From the NCBI GenBank assembly GCA_014529385.2, contig CM043953.1, forward strand, positions 72,815,872 through 72,879,871: a stretch of DNA of 64,000 nucleotides. Direction: 5' to 3'. Numbering within the stretch: the stretch's first letter is position 1; every line of letters begins with the position of its first letter. Positions 34,457-46,340 of the stretch are shown in pieces. Origin of the DNA: Adiantum capillus-veneris (lineage: Eukaryota > Streptophyta > Polypodiopsida > Polypodiales > Pteridaceae). A program made the translations under genes and the position numbers. The notes under the pieces are model-generated. The model was not told the origin of the DNA and made no database searches. It saw only the letters and a list, made by a program, of their open reading frames with translations.

Positions 34457-35048
34457 ACGGTGACTCCCCCTGTCATGTGCACATAGCTGTGTGCGCCACG
34501 TGGACATGTTTTATGACTATTAGAGCCAAACCCTAATCCAAAAGTCATTAGATCTTAGGGATCATGTATCGGCACCTTTGTGAGCCTCTTTGAGGACCTG
34601 CATGCCCGGTTATGTCCACTAGTCTAGCCAATAGTAATTGTAACGCTCTTTGCATAAATGGTTTGTACAAGTGACAGACGGGTGTTGTTACACTTCCTGT
34701 GGGTATCTGATGGCACTAGCATGTAGTCTTAGTCATGGACGACAGGTCGTCAAATTCCCGCGATCATCCAATCACTGCAGAAGGACATATGCCAAGTTTT
34801 GTTGCGAAAATGGTGCCAGAAGTTAATAATAATAATTTTGTTATGGTCACTTATGTCTAACGTTGCTGTTCTACCAAAGCCTATTTTACTATAAAACAAA
34901 AACGAGTTTCTCTCCACTAGCGGAGATCAAGCTCTACGTTGCCCTTGCGTTAATAATTGTTGTAGTCAGGCTCTCTCCCTCTCTCGCGTTTTTGCTCCTT
35001 GTGGAGGCACCTACCATTTTGCTGCGTTTTTCTTGCACGCTGCCAGCT

Positions 35049-35108
<60 letters not shown>

Positions 35109-35606
35109 GACCCTATTCTACAAGCTTTTGTCGCAAAAAAATGCTCCAAACCTGCCCCCAGTCATCAAGCCAGATTTCAGCCCATCAGATCTCCTCAATT
35201 CAGCCCATTCCCCAGCTCTGAAGGTGACTCCACATTGCCGCAGATTCAGGTCATTGTCAAAAGGCATCGTTGGTGTACAGAACAGGCAAAGAAACCCTAG
35301 ATCTGCTATGTTTTTGTGCGGACAGTTCTCAGCCAAGGTAATCTTCATAATCGGGAAATTGTTGGCCTCCTAATCAAACTCCATTGGTGGTCATACGCAG
35401 CCCACATCAAAGATCTACATTGGCTACATTAAATCGGCCCCGAAGATGCCTCTCTCAAGGAGTTATCGAGGCGGTATCATCTCCTTTCTCAATGATTGTT
35501 GTCCTATGCATGATGTACATTCAATTTATGCAATGCAAAAGCAAGTAGCAATCCGATAACGGATTGGGGGACCCTTGAGAGGGTTTGGAACCCCATTGGG
35601 TGTCAT

Positions 35607-35610
<4 letters not shown>
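34457..35610 (+). other. Unrecognised intronic sequence with a (CT)n tract
   Basis: No protein domain was seen. A perfect (CT)n tract lies at 35051-35105. The rest may be older LTR or leader sequence but could not be assigned. Confidence 0.4.

Positions 35611-35664
<54 letters not shown>
35611..35664. repeat. (CT)n microsatellite on the 5' side of LINE-B copy 3
   Basis: A perfect CT tract with the same strand sense as the CT tract at the 3' end of this LINE (38567-38616). Confidence 0.95.
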
Positions 35665-35676
<12 letters not shown>

Positions 35677-36377
35677 TGCGGACAGAGCAACCTGCAGCAG
35701 CGTGCAGCCTGAGCACATGGCGGACAGAGCAACCTTCAGCAGCTCGTAGCCTGAGCAGGTCATATAGGGCTCGCGCAGGAAGTGCAGAGGCAGTAGAGCT
35801 AAAGGTTGAGGGCAGAGAGCGCGCAGGTATGCAGCAGCTTTGACGTGCAGGTCTCAAGGCTGAACGCGCAGGACTCAGAGCTGATCACGCAGGGCGCAAG
35901 ACAGGACTGAACGTGCTGCATTTTGCAGAGGGAAGCCGAGGAAGGCCTGCATTCTGAGCGCAAGTGAAAAGGAAATCGCTCTTGGCAAAGGTCTCCATTA
36001 AAGCTACAAAATTGGCAAGGACGGGGCGAGTCGAGTCCCCCCTCTTTTTGGCTCTATTACACAAAAGGGGTCGCAGTGCATCTCTTTAGGACATCATCTC
36101 CATCGGTTGCACAGGTTTGTTGCTCCTTTGTATTTGTGATACTTTGGGACCATTGCCAGATTGGAGACTCGTAGCTAGGATTGTCGTTGCTCTGGCAATT
36201 GGCAATAATAAGGCGGCACACAACAACAGACTTGTTGGTTCGTGCAGCCCTGCTAGTCTGCGCACAGGGGCGTTAGGATGGAGGTCATGAGCGCTTCACC
36301 AGTTTGCAAGTCCCGTACGAAGGCGACCTTCATGCTTACAAACAAGCGAATAATAAAGTGGAAAGGGAGATGAAGGA

Positions 36378-37213
36378 ATGGAAAGCAGAGATGGAAGGAT
36401 GGTGGAAGGAGAAGGCAAACCTTCTTCAAATGTTCTCAAAGAAGGCACACAATGGAAGAAGGAGAAAGAGGACCTGCATGTAGTGATACAAGCACTTAAG
36501 GCGGATTCACAAGCACTCAAAGAAGAGGTCTCAGCCCTCAAGCGAGAGCTTGCTGATGGAGCAAGCAATGGACTAGAGGAAGGTGAATTTCAGCCCTCGG
36601 TGATAGAGGAAATCAAGGTCATCAAGGAACAGGTACGGATGATCAAAGAGGAAGAGAAACAGAATGGGGCGAAGACGTCTTCATGGGTGGATGTAATCAC
36701 AAAGACACAGAAGAAGGCGGATGAGGCCGAGAAATGGATAGAAGTCGCTAAGAAAGGGAAAGGGAAAGAAACCACGTCTATCCCCACTCCTACAATCATC
36801 AACATGACTTTAGAAGAAGAGCAGCGAAGGAAGACTAGAGCTTTGCACATACGAATAACCGGTCTAAAAGACCGAGATGATGTGGAAGGGAAGTCAAAGA
36901 ACTTCTCCACATTATGGGTAGTGAGGCTACTCATACAAAGGCATGGAGGGTAGGGAAGAAGACACAAGGAAATGGGGAGACATCAAAAGAAAGAGCTCTA
37001 ATCATGCGCTTCCCATCCATGGAGGCAAAGGACTTCTTGAAGAAGCGTCCTACACTAAAGAAAACAGGCGTATTCCTTGGAGATGACCTCACACTCACAC
37101 AACTTGCTCATATGAAAGAAGTTATGCCCGAGATAATGACAGCTCGAGAGAAGGGGAAAGTAGCCTTCTACAGGGATGGACGAGTGGTTATTCTGAAGAA
37201 GCGCCCTGCATGA
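36378..37213 (+). pseudogene. LINE-B ORF1 protein, one frameshift
   Basis: It encodes a coiled-coil (VIQALKADSQALKEEVSALK), then an RRM-like start (RALHIRITGLKDRDD), then RALIMRFPSMEA and GVFLGDDLTLTQLAHMKEVM. The frame changes near 36890. The layout of coiled coil, RRM and C-terminal domain resembles the L1 ORF1p RNA-chaperone type. It is nearly the same as the intact copy at 58371-59243. Confidence 0.8.
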
Positions 37214-37229
37214 CGGCGCAAGACCTGTG

Positions 37230-38310
37230 GGACCACACTCAGAGTGGCTACATGGAATTGTAATGGATCTTTGCGCCTTGATGTAGGGGCCATTGAGGAT
37301 AGTTTCACAAGGAGAGACATCATTTTCTACTCTGAGACGCATCAAGCCCCAGGGCAATCCATTCCCCATGTGAGCGAATACAGATGAGAGACAACTTGCA
37401 GGCAGGAGACTCGATTAGAGCGCAGAGGACGAGGTTCAGGAGGAGTGGCAGTATTCAAGGAGGAGCTACAGTCTCTGATACATATAGCTCGCAGGGATGA
37501 GCATGTGAAGTACATGTGGGTGAGACTGAAGGCAGAGACAGGCAGGTATCTTTACATTGCTATTTGCTATTTTCCTCCTAGTACGTCAGTATATGCATCA
37601 TCTAGAGGACAATCCCCCTTCTTTATTTTAGATGGTGATATATGGGAGTTTTCCAGAGACGGCGACATTATTATCTTGGGGGATTTCAATGCTATACAAC
37701 CTACACATGAGCTAGGTACGAAGATGAATTTCTATAGAGAGCATCTTCTCCTACTCACGGAGGATGGTTTTGTGATCAGACCAGGATACATGGATACTCA
37801 TCTACCCCACGGGATACGATGTGCTATTGGTTAGATACGCACATCCTCACATCAGCTAGAGATCAAGACAGGCAGATTTAGAGGAGTACCTGCTGAGTCC
37901 AGGATTTGTCAGGTGTGCCAAATAGAGCCTGAGACAGAGCTACATTACATGTCACTGCCCAGTATACTATGAGATACGAGGCCGCTTTCACTGTCTATTC
38001 AGAGAGGGTTTTGGGCCACTTTCTATAGTCATGAGATACAAGGATCAGGGATGCCTCGGATAACACTTACTGGAGATTCGCAAACACAGAGAGGACCTCT
38101 TGAAGAGGGGCACAATGAGAGAGATCTAGCGATAGCGGAAGGTCACAGATTTCTTTCAGTCACAGACAGAGGAGTTTGAGCAGCCCCCACAACATAACAA
38201 CACCAGAGGTACCAGAGGCATATTGCTTGATCGGGCGATAGAGTTGGGGCGGTCCCGTCGCCCATGGATGAGAGGGCCCTCTCGATATCGACGCAGACTG
38301 TGACAGAGGA
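37230..38310 (+). pseudogene. LINE-B ORF2 with endonuclease fused to the C-terminal domain
   Basis: The AP-endonuclease part runs from WNCNGSLRLDVGAIED (with frame breaks) to IIILGDFNA near 37690. It then jumps directly to HELGTKMNFYREHLL near 37710, which lies close to the C-terminus in the other copies. The reverse transcriptase is absent. A continuous frame covers the junction (37445-37834). Confidence 0.82.
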
Positions 38311-38564
38311 TCCATACCATACTGGCGCGCCATAGGAGCCGTCCCGGATACTGATGTATATGTATATGATGCCTCGACTGTCAGAGAGCTCCATTGTATC
38401 AGCTCACCCTTTGTTTTCACTTTGTATCAGCTTTCACCCCACCCCTACCCACTATTTTCTTCTCAGTTCTTTGTACTTTTTGTACCCAGACCTGGTATTA
38501 GATTCACCACATGTAACCTTTTGGTCTCATAGGTCATTTTGGCCTTTTGAAGACGTTAATATTA

Positions 38565-38618
<54 letters not shown>

Positions 38619-38649
38619 CTTGGTGTCATGGAAACAACAGGTTTGGAGA

Positions 38650-39391
38650 TGTGTCAAGTCATTGAAGACCCTAGCCAACCTGCAGATCTTGGCCGAGGGG
38701 CCTAAGCCCTAGCAGAAGCAAAAGCAGAAGCAGACGAAGTTCTCACCAACGGACAAATCCTCGTTGAAGGGGGCCAAATATTAAAAGTCTGTCCAACTTA
38801 TGGTACCCCATCCGACAAGGCCTAAAAATAAAGAAGCCACACACACACACACACACAAAAGAAAAAAAAGCATTGCGTAAGCAACTGATGACGTGGCAGC
38901 ACGCTATACGGACGCCTCGTGATGCATGCTGACATGCTAACGTGGCACTATACCTACGCTTGTGATTCACGTTGACAGGTTAACGTGGCATAACTATAAG
39001 GATTTTCATTAATTGCATTGTCAGGTGATGCCGTGGCAGATTATACGGACAGCCATTATGGCTAGCTTTTGGGGAGACCAGGTGCTTTTAGACTAGTTGC
39101 TTTTCATGTAAACTGCTTTTAGGGTCAAGGACCTTTAAATATGAAATGAGGGCTCACTCTCTGGCATCGTGTGGAAGGTGCAAAGAAGTGTCACCAGAGT
39201 TGTAACGTGTTGAAGCAATATAAAGAAATACCGAAAGGGACGTTGGGGTTTGGGGCTAGTGCTCTCTTGGGGTGGAACTCCACCACTCTGTGTCTCGCAT
39301 GTCATGCATCTCTTCAGTTCAGCTGTATTGAAGTGCTTAAAGTTTGTTCAATTTGTTCTTTTCCGTTGGCACGTGGTGCCCTTCCGTTACA
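38650..39391 (+). mobile_element. 5' LTR of family E
   Basis: It runs from TGTGTCAAGT to CCGTTACA and is followed at once by a PBS. It shares GAGGGGCCTAAGCCCTA, GATGACGTGGCA and the conserved LTR core (39225-39284) with the LTR at 20851-21486. Confidence 0.85.
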
Positions 39392-39392
39392 T

Positions 39393-39404
39393 TGGTATTA
39401 GAGC
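39393..39404 (+). promoter_or_regulatory. Primer-binding site, family E
   Basis: TGGTATTAGAGC lies one base after the LTR. It is a one-base variant of the initiator-Met PBS. Confidence 0.85.
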
Positions 39405-41667
39405 TCCAGTCGTGTGCTTTTCTGAAAGCATACTGGTCCTACCGAGAATAGATAGAGCACGATGGCATTTTTGGATTCTACAAAGTACCTGCAATTTCTT
39501 CGCGACGAGCCTTGCGACATACTTCTTCGGCATTCTTATTAGAACCTTTTGATGGTGCAAAGCTTTGGACAGTTCCTGAACTACATGTTGCCCCCTTTGA
39601 TGCCCTAGGTGGTACCCCCTCCTTCGGCACCAGAAAGTAACAAAGCTTCCAACCGGCAACCTACTCACCCTGCTATTCCATTTGGGGAAGTCTTTAAGAA
39701 CATGGTTCAGCCGTCCGAACTTGATCCAATGCAACTGCCTCTGCCACCATCGTTGCCACCACCGACGCCACCTGGGTACAATGTTTGGAGCCCTTATCAA
39801 TACCCCTGCCATCCACATCCAGGGTTTGCCCCGAACTAGCCAAAAGATTTTAAGGATGGTGGGACGACAATAAAATTTTTCACTTTTTCAAGAGTGAAGG
39901 ATCGGAAGAAAGCATTGCAGTTCTTCCAACAATTTGACAACATCTATGCTTTGGGGAACTACACATAGGAATCAAAGATTTCTTGAGTTGCAGGACTTCC
40001 TATGAAAGTCAACCTCAGAGACCTTGTTCGACACCTTAACTAAGAGACACGTTATTACAAGAAGGCAAATGTTTTGGATGTTTTCAATGAGGGCATAATT
40101 GTTTTAATTGCCCCCTTCAAATCAATAGACCAGCTAAGCTGATGCCTGCTCCGACAGCCAACAGAGCCTCAAAACCACCTCCTGCTGCTAAGAGAGCTAC
40201 ACGTACAATTGGGTTTGTACTTGACATTTATGGTATTAATCTTGAAAGTTCTAATGAATTGTGTCGAGCTTATAGAAAAATCAACGGCTTGAAGCCCTAA
40301 TCTTCTTTGAGCCAAGCAAGGTGGAATCCGTACGTACGTACCTTACGATCCCGTACGGTACAACCGTACGGTACGGTACAGTACGTACCGTACGGAACAG
40401 TACGGCAAGTTTTAGTTTTTTTTTTTTTTTTTGGGGGCCATCTTCTCCACGGACCACCCGCGCTAGAGCTTTCAGATTGGGATAAAAGGGTGAAAGGGAG
40501 AGAGCCTTAGGCTTTTTTAATCGACCAAGATTACAAAAGACTCTCTTTTGAAAGGTATGTGAACTTAAATTTGGTATAATTTTCCTTTTTTACAAATGGT
40601 ACGTACCTAAAGGTTGGTTCAGTACGGAAGTACGTTCCGTACGTACCTAAACCGTACCGTACACTACGTGCCTTTCCACCTTGGACCTAAGAGCTACTAA
40701 GAATTTCATCCATCCCGACTTCTGTAAGCAGATAGACTTTGATTATGATTCACAGGGTGGAGAACTTGAAGCCTAGCTAGCCACTAGGCAAACCGAGAAG
40801 ATGGTACCCCTCATTGGAAGTTGGGCAATTGCGAAGCTCTCTTGGGCATGCCTTGGCACAACAAGAATGATGCCACTCCAGATCCGGAACCAAATGATCA
40901 CCTTGAACATGGTTGTCAATGTAGCAATTCCGATTGATCTAGCAAAGAAAAATTAGTGTGTTATCTTACCCTAATAGCAATAGCTATTTATATGGTCAAA
41001 TTCTTACCCTAATAGTCGGTTGTGGATTGCAATAGGTGTAGTCAATCACTATCACTCTCCATCCACATGAGAAAGACTCCTCCTGCAAAAGTGGCTACAC
41101 AAACAAAATAGGAAAAATAAATACACAATCTGAAGCTCAATCTACTTACAATTTGAAGATCAATCTACCTTCAGATTTAAGATTTGCATGTCATCCAATA
41201 GCTTTGTAATAGGAGGACATTGCTCAATTGCCTCTACCAACCTTGAGGCATCCCTATTTAGAAATATCCAAATCATTGTTACAAAATAACTAAAAATGGG
41301 AGCACTGGCTAAAGTATTGGATAGTTACACTTACAGCCTAACCATTCCATGATGGCCCAGATGAGAGTTCAATACAAAAGGACAAGCCAGTCGTCCTCAA
41401 ATTTCGATTGTCCGAACTAAGCCCTAAATGAATTTTCTAATTGCTTTGCATTTAAACACTTTTTGAAATACTGTTTGAATTTTTTTGAAATGGATATTAT
41501 CTGTTTTGAACCTATCTAGGTGCCGATTTAAGAATTGCTCGACTGTGGTTTTAATACATGTTTCAATAATTGGTGATTTACTCCCGGGAGGAGGGGTATT
41601 GAAGAGAATTGATCCTCGTGCACATACTCATTGCCCGGATCCTTGTGGTTATTTGCAGGGGGAGTAT
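39405..41667 (+). mobile_element. Internal region of family E gypsy with decayed gag
   Basis: A gag-like reading follows: PSELDPMQLPLPPSLPPPTP near 39715-39770 and VKDRKKALQFFQQFDNIYAL near 39900-39955. Several stops break it. A 367-bp insert interrupts it at 40317-40683. The end (41440-41650) matches the 3' untranslated region before the other family E LTR. No RT is present. Confidence 0.68.
40317..40683. mobile_element. MITE-like element with GTACG-rich ends
   Basis: The ends are a 10-bp inverted repeat, CAAGGTGGAA and TTCCACCTTG. Inside each end lie dense palindromic words: TACGTACGTA and CCGTACGG on the left, CCGTACGTACC and ACCGTACCGT on the right. The centre is AT-rich with a T run. 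It is non-coding. No target duplication was evident. Confidence 0.6.
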
Positions 41668-43335
41668 TAAGTGAGGGCTTTCGTTGGATCCCTCTAGGGA
41701 CGCATGTTCGCTACTTGGGATGCCAGGTTGGCTTGGACTTGTCACTAGAGCAGCAGACTGCTAGGAAGCTGTTGCATTGGAGCTCGGCGCGGCTATCTCT
41801 TGCTGGAAGGGCTGTTGTGACCAGCCAGGTGCTGCTGGCCACCATGTGGGACATCACATCCTGCTGGATTTTCTCGAGTTCTTGCATTAGTCAGCTTGAG
41901 AGGCTGATCAGGAACTTTTTGTGGACAGGGAGAGATACGCAGTCGGCTCGGGCCAAAGTCTCGTGGCAGGTCATCACCCTACCTTTCTCTCAGGGAGGGT
42001 TGGGTATCATCGATTTAACACGGCAGAGTAGAGCCCTCCCTGGAAGCTCATTGTTAGAGGTCTTCTTCCAAGAGAGGAGCCTTGGAAAGATCTTTTGCTA
42101 CACCGGATTAGAGGCCGAGCTCCACAGACGGGTGGCCCTTGGAGCCCCTCCACTCAGTGAATTTTCACAAAGATGCGCAAAGTGGGCCTGAGTAGGAGAT
42201 GGGAGGACCATTCTGTGTTGAGCTTACTTCAGTCTTCGGAGCAGGTGAGGGGTTGACTTGAGCAGCATCAGCCCACATGCGCTAAAGAGCACTTGAGGCA
42301 GCTTCTTACATGGTACCCATTGATCAATACATAGCGAGGTCACATGGTTGGCAGTAGACCCCATGTCTCATAGAGTCCCATGGCTGACGGTCCAGCCCGC
42401 ACCCTGGGAGACTAGTTACAACTTACAGCATTTCCTAAGGAGAGTCAAAGCATCCAGCTACGCTGCATGCGGGGGGTACAAAGCATGTGTCAGGACATCG
42501 TGGAGGCTATACCAGCAGAGTGGTACACGTCTCTTGAGCCGGAGGCTCCCAGCTTGATGGGGGCCTTCACTCACCTTAAGGCCCTCCTCGCAGTTAGGGC
42601 TTGCTCACACTCAGGCCTTTGCATGTTCTTTGAGGTTCAGCGAGAGGGTCGCCTCCACAGAGTTACTATTGAGGCACCAGAGGTAGCAGAGTGTCGTTTC
42701 CAACGGATTTGAGTTGTGGGCATTAAAGGGAGGATCTGGTGCTTGATCCTGACCTGGTAGGACATTGGAGGCTTTGGGCTTGGGAGAGCCACGCCAAACA
42801 GTGGGACCTTGGGAAGTGGTTTTGGCGGCTCTTTTGCTTCAATTGATCACCCACAGGGTTGCCTTTCTACCAGTATACAGCACGACTGGGACGTCACATA
42901 TTGGCTACTTGGAGAGAGACCTGCCCTGCTGCAGCAAGTCATTCGTCTCACAGCTGAGTTCCTGACAGAGTTTTGGGAGCACTTGTGGGACAACAGACAA
43001 CCGAGGAGAGTCACCATGTTCCAGTGGGCTAGTCGCTCATCAAGCTACCGCAGTTGGGAGTTGGTTGGTCTACAGTGGCCACCTTGCAGGTTGTGTCGCT
43101 TGTGACCACCCACTTGAGTTATAGAGGCATTGTCTATAGGACTGCCCCATGGTGCAGCAGGTTTGGCTTCGGATTCTATGGCTGATGCCAATCTTGTTGT
43201 CAGCTAGGCAGTACACTTGGGGTGCTGTTGCTTGGTCCACCCTCACGAGCCCAGCACTTCATTTTGAGCTGTCCTCAGCTAGTAGGCTGATTGTGATACA
43301 GGAGGGACGGCCTACACTCCAGCCCTAGAGAGATT
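41668..43335 (+). mobile_element. LINE-A copy 3, 3' part only
   Basis: It starts at GFRWIPLGTHVRYLGCQVGL and runs through WIFSSSCISQLERLIRNFLW to the zf-RVT region, matching LINE-A copy 2 from about 24480 to 26255. Frameshifts and stops are present. It lacks endonuclease and the RT catalytic motifs. Confidence 0.82.
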
Positions 43336-44824
43336 TGTTGGGAGCTTATCTGCACCTTGACTCTCTAGTTCATATGGAGAGCCTGTTACTTCCGCATCTT
43401 TGAGGCCCACCCCATCCCACCGGTAGAGACTACACAAGGATATATGGCTGGATCTGATCCATATACTTCAAGGTCAGTTCGAGAGGCTGCAGTGTAGCTT
43501 TGATGATTTGATCATATGCGAGAGCCCTGCGAGGCATTCCTACGGCTTTGGCATCCAGGCCCCAGGGCCTTTCTGCACCATGGTCCATGGGGCTCCTAGA
43601 TGGCACTACCAGCCACTTGTGTGGTAGCCCCCTCTTGTCCAACCTTGATTGCATACCTATGAAAACAGTTCATGCTAACACGTGACAATGGACACTAGTG
43701 TGCACTGTGGATTGTCAATCAAGGAAAGTTGTTGTTGACAACACCTTGAGGTACCAGAAATGAGAATGCTGAGATGAGTAACGAGAAATCCTCGGGCTCG
43801 CCTATCAGCTCCAGGGTTTTGATGTTCAATCAATCTACGCAGCGTGGATTGGTCCCTAAGGAACCCGGAAAGGGCAATGACGGATGGTACACAAAAGGAA
43901 CACGGTTGCTTTGACTGCTGAGCCATGCGTGGTTGGTAAACTCGTGAATTGGATGTGATTGGGTTTGCAATGGTGCTTAGCACATGGGGTGCCAAGCGTT
44001 AATGCTTTTGGCAACGCTATGCTTTTGATAAAGCAAATCCAAGGCACATTGTAAAAAGTTATAGCCTAGCCATAAGGTTGAGAGAGGTGCGGAATCTATT
44101 GAGAAGGTTTGAGGCTGTGTAGGTCACCATATACCCCCAACTTTCTTGGAAAGCAAATGCATTCACTGCCTTGTTTCTCATCCTTAGGATTGATGATTAG
44201 GGCTACCTCTTTCACAGAGCTAGGGTTTCAAGGCACTGTATGGCTTGGGTTATGACTCATTGTCCAAGAGGTATTTCCAAGGGTGCTGACACGAGGGTTC
44301 AGTTCTGAAAGATGCAAACACCCAAGCTAGTTAACATTGATGCCTTTTAGGCCCTTAACCTCATCATCCCAGTTAGAAACAGATGTGAGAAGGTTTTTTC
44401 TATCAGAAACTATCAATCCCCAGGAAGAGCTTTCAGAGCTGCCATATGGCCATCATTGATCGTACATTTGCACAAGCCTCAATGACTTGAGGTGGGACCT
44501 TTCTAGTTCCTGAGCATAATAGCAATTGCATGCCCTGGGCCGTTCTAGGAGGGCTACTTCAGCAGAAGGAACTTTAATTCCTTAACCTCACAAAGTCTGC
44601 CAAATGTATGGCTTTTTTTGCCAATCGTTATACCTGTTTTTTCTTACGATAGTCAATCATCTGCTCAGTGGATATTAGTGCTTGCCTAGTGAATTAGCAT
44701 TATTCTGTATAGCAACATTATTTTTCTGATTTCTACTCTCTCTTCTTAAACTTCGCTTTACATATAGCTAGTGGTGATGTGCTGTTCACGAGCTGATCAT
44801 TTGTTTAAGTGCATGTGTCAACAG
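43336..44824 (+). other. Last part of intron 1, nothing recognised
   Basis: No coding sequence, LTR or repeat was recognised in this stretch before exon 2. Confidence 0.5.
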
Positions 44825-44860
44825 GCCAAGCCCGAATTCCTCACATTTTCCTTACAAATG
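44825..44860 (+). CDS. HDHD5: HDHD5-like exon 2, a 36-nt microexon-like exon (HAD motif II)
   Basis: This very short exon encodes SQARIPHIFLTN and the first base of the following Gly. FLTN is the start of HAD motif II, whose Thr contacts the phospho group. The acceptor is ACAG ending at 44824 and the donor is GTATAAG at 44861. Its phase fits exon 1 and exon 3 exactly. It lies 39 kb downstream of exon 1. Confidence 0.88.
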
Positions 44861-44958
44861 GTATAAGTTTAGTTCGAGCATTTCAATTTAAATAGGTTAA
44901 TTTGTTCATGTACCGGTCCTGCCTTCAGCAAAAAATAAATATCTCTTTTGTTGACTAG

Positions 44959-45032
44959 GTGGAGGGGTACGTGAGTCACTCAAAGCATCAGAATTGAGCA
45001 GCTTGTTAGGTGTGAAAATCTTACCGCAACAG
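44959..45032 (+). CDS. HDHD5: HDHD5-like exon 3
   Basis: The exon completes the Gly triplet (GGG) after FLTN and continues VRESLKASELSSLLGV to ILPQQ. This matches the helix after motif II in plant homologues. The acceptor is ACTAG at 44958 and the donor is GTCTCAA at 45033. It ends in phase 0. Confidence 0.9.
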
Positions 45033-46109
45033 GTCTCAATTTTTCTTACCAGAGTAGGCTGATTCTGTTGTTCCAGTTTTTTGTTCTCACTTTTACTGTT
45101 TCTTTACAGCTCTTGTTTGTACTGCTTCCTGGCCTTGTAAAGCTTTTACAGTCAGAAAAACGCATCTAGAGAAGGGTTTTAAGCATTATCTTCACCGAAG
45201 AAAATATTTCTAATTAGTATCATCTGCAGGGACACGTCTCAGGAAAAGAAATATCATAGAAGTAGCATAAATTTGAGTCGTCCCATCTTGTGAATCTTCT
45301 TCAATGGTGTTAGTCTTGATGTTCGTCATTTGTTCCCAAGTCTTTTATGTTTGCAAGTTGATCAAAAGAGCTCTTGCAATCTCATTAATTACATGAGACA
45401 ATTGCACAAACTTTGTGACTTTCAAATATATAGTGGTTCTGCGACTGGTTCCATGTATTTTTCATGCAGACAGGTTGGCTTGACAAGGCTCAAGGGCTCT
45501 GCGTGGGAGCTTACTGTTTTGTAAACAGACACTTAAGATCCTTAGCTTGTAAGAAATTGCCGTAAGGCGCTTAGAAGAAAGCATATGTAAACCAGGCTTT
45601 TACAATTAGCCTCTAGGACAAATTATCTCATGTGGGATCTCTGCAGTGCGCACAAAGAGATGTGTTGTCAGCTATGGCCTTGTTTTTGTAATTAGAAACA
45701 AGGGTTTCCTTCATGACATTCTAAGGGCGGATTGACAAGCTGATAGCCAACAGTTTCACACTTGGGAGCTATCGTGCTTCTAACCGGATTATATTTCTAC
45801 ACTGGAGCTATGTATCTGTATGGAGCTAGAGGGCATACCACACATCAAATCCCCCTGGAAGTATTGTACATCCCAGATTTTAGCTTTGTATCAGCTCCAA
45901 AAAAAATTAAAAAATCCACACTTTGAATAGGAGATATTTGGTATGCCCACACACGTAAGGATATATTGCACCCATTTACGTTGAATTTTCTTTGTTTGTA
46001 ACCGTGTGCTGTCCATAGAGACACGCGGACATATTATACAGTTCATCGCCTAGGCCATTGACTTGCAAGGCAAAGCTGAATATCATTCTTTTTTCTTTCT
46101 GTCTGATAG
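45033..46109 (+). other. Intron 3
   Basis: An AT-rich intron without recognisable inserts. Confidence 0.7.
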
Positions 46110-46150
46110 GTTTTCTTGGGGCATACACCTTTCAAGAGCCTTAAGGACAG
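46110..46150 (+). CDS. HDHD5: HDHD5-like exon 4
   Basis: This 41-nt exon encodes VFLGHTPFKSLKD plus two bases of an Arg codon. The GHTPF/GHSPF signature is conserved in the family. The acceptor is GATAG and the donor is GTATGATG. It ends in phase 2. Confidence 0.88.
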
Positions 46151-46268
46151 GTATGATGTTTGTCCTTTTTTTTTTGGGTATAAGGCATCATTTAGCTCTC
46201 AGATGAAAAATAAAGCAAGTTATGGACTGCTTTCAGTGATACTGAATAAGATATATGGTACATGACAG

Positions 46269-46340
46269 ATTTGGAGACTCTCACATTTTAGCTGTTGGAA
46301 AAGGCGAACCAAGCACAGTCATGACCAACTATGGCTATCG
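46269..46340 (+). CDS. HDHD5: HDHD5-like exon 5
   Basis: The exon encodes FGDSHILAVGKGEPSTVM and TNYGY. The VGKGEP motif and the NYG motif are typical of the family. The acceptor is GACAG and the donor is GTAAGAAT. It ends in phase 2. Confidence 0.9.

Larger units (their letters stand above)
35665..38616 (+). mobile_element. LINE-B copy 3 with ORF1 and an RT-deleted ORF2, ending in (CT)n
   Basis: A GC-rich leader includes a 41-base unit (GCGGACAGAGCAACC) repeated at 35679 and 35720. ORF1 and a shortened ORF2 follow. The 3' end reads GACGTTAATATTACAT and then (CT)n (38567-38616). The exact 5' boundary is uncertain; it may begin at the preceding (CT)n. Confidence 0.85.
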
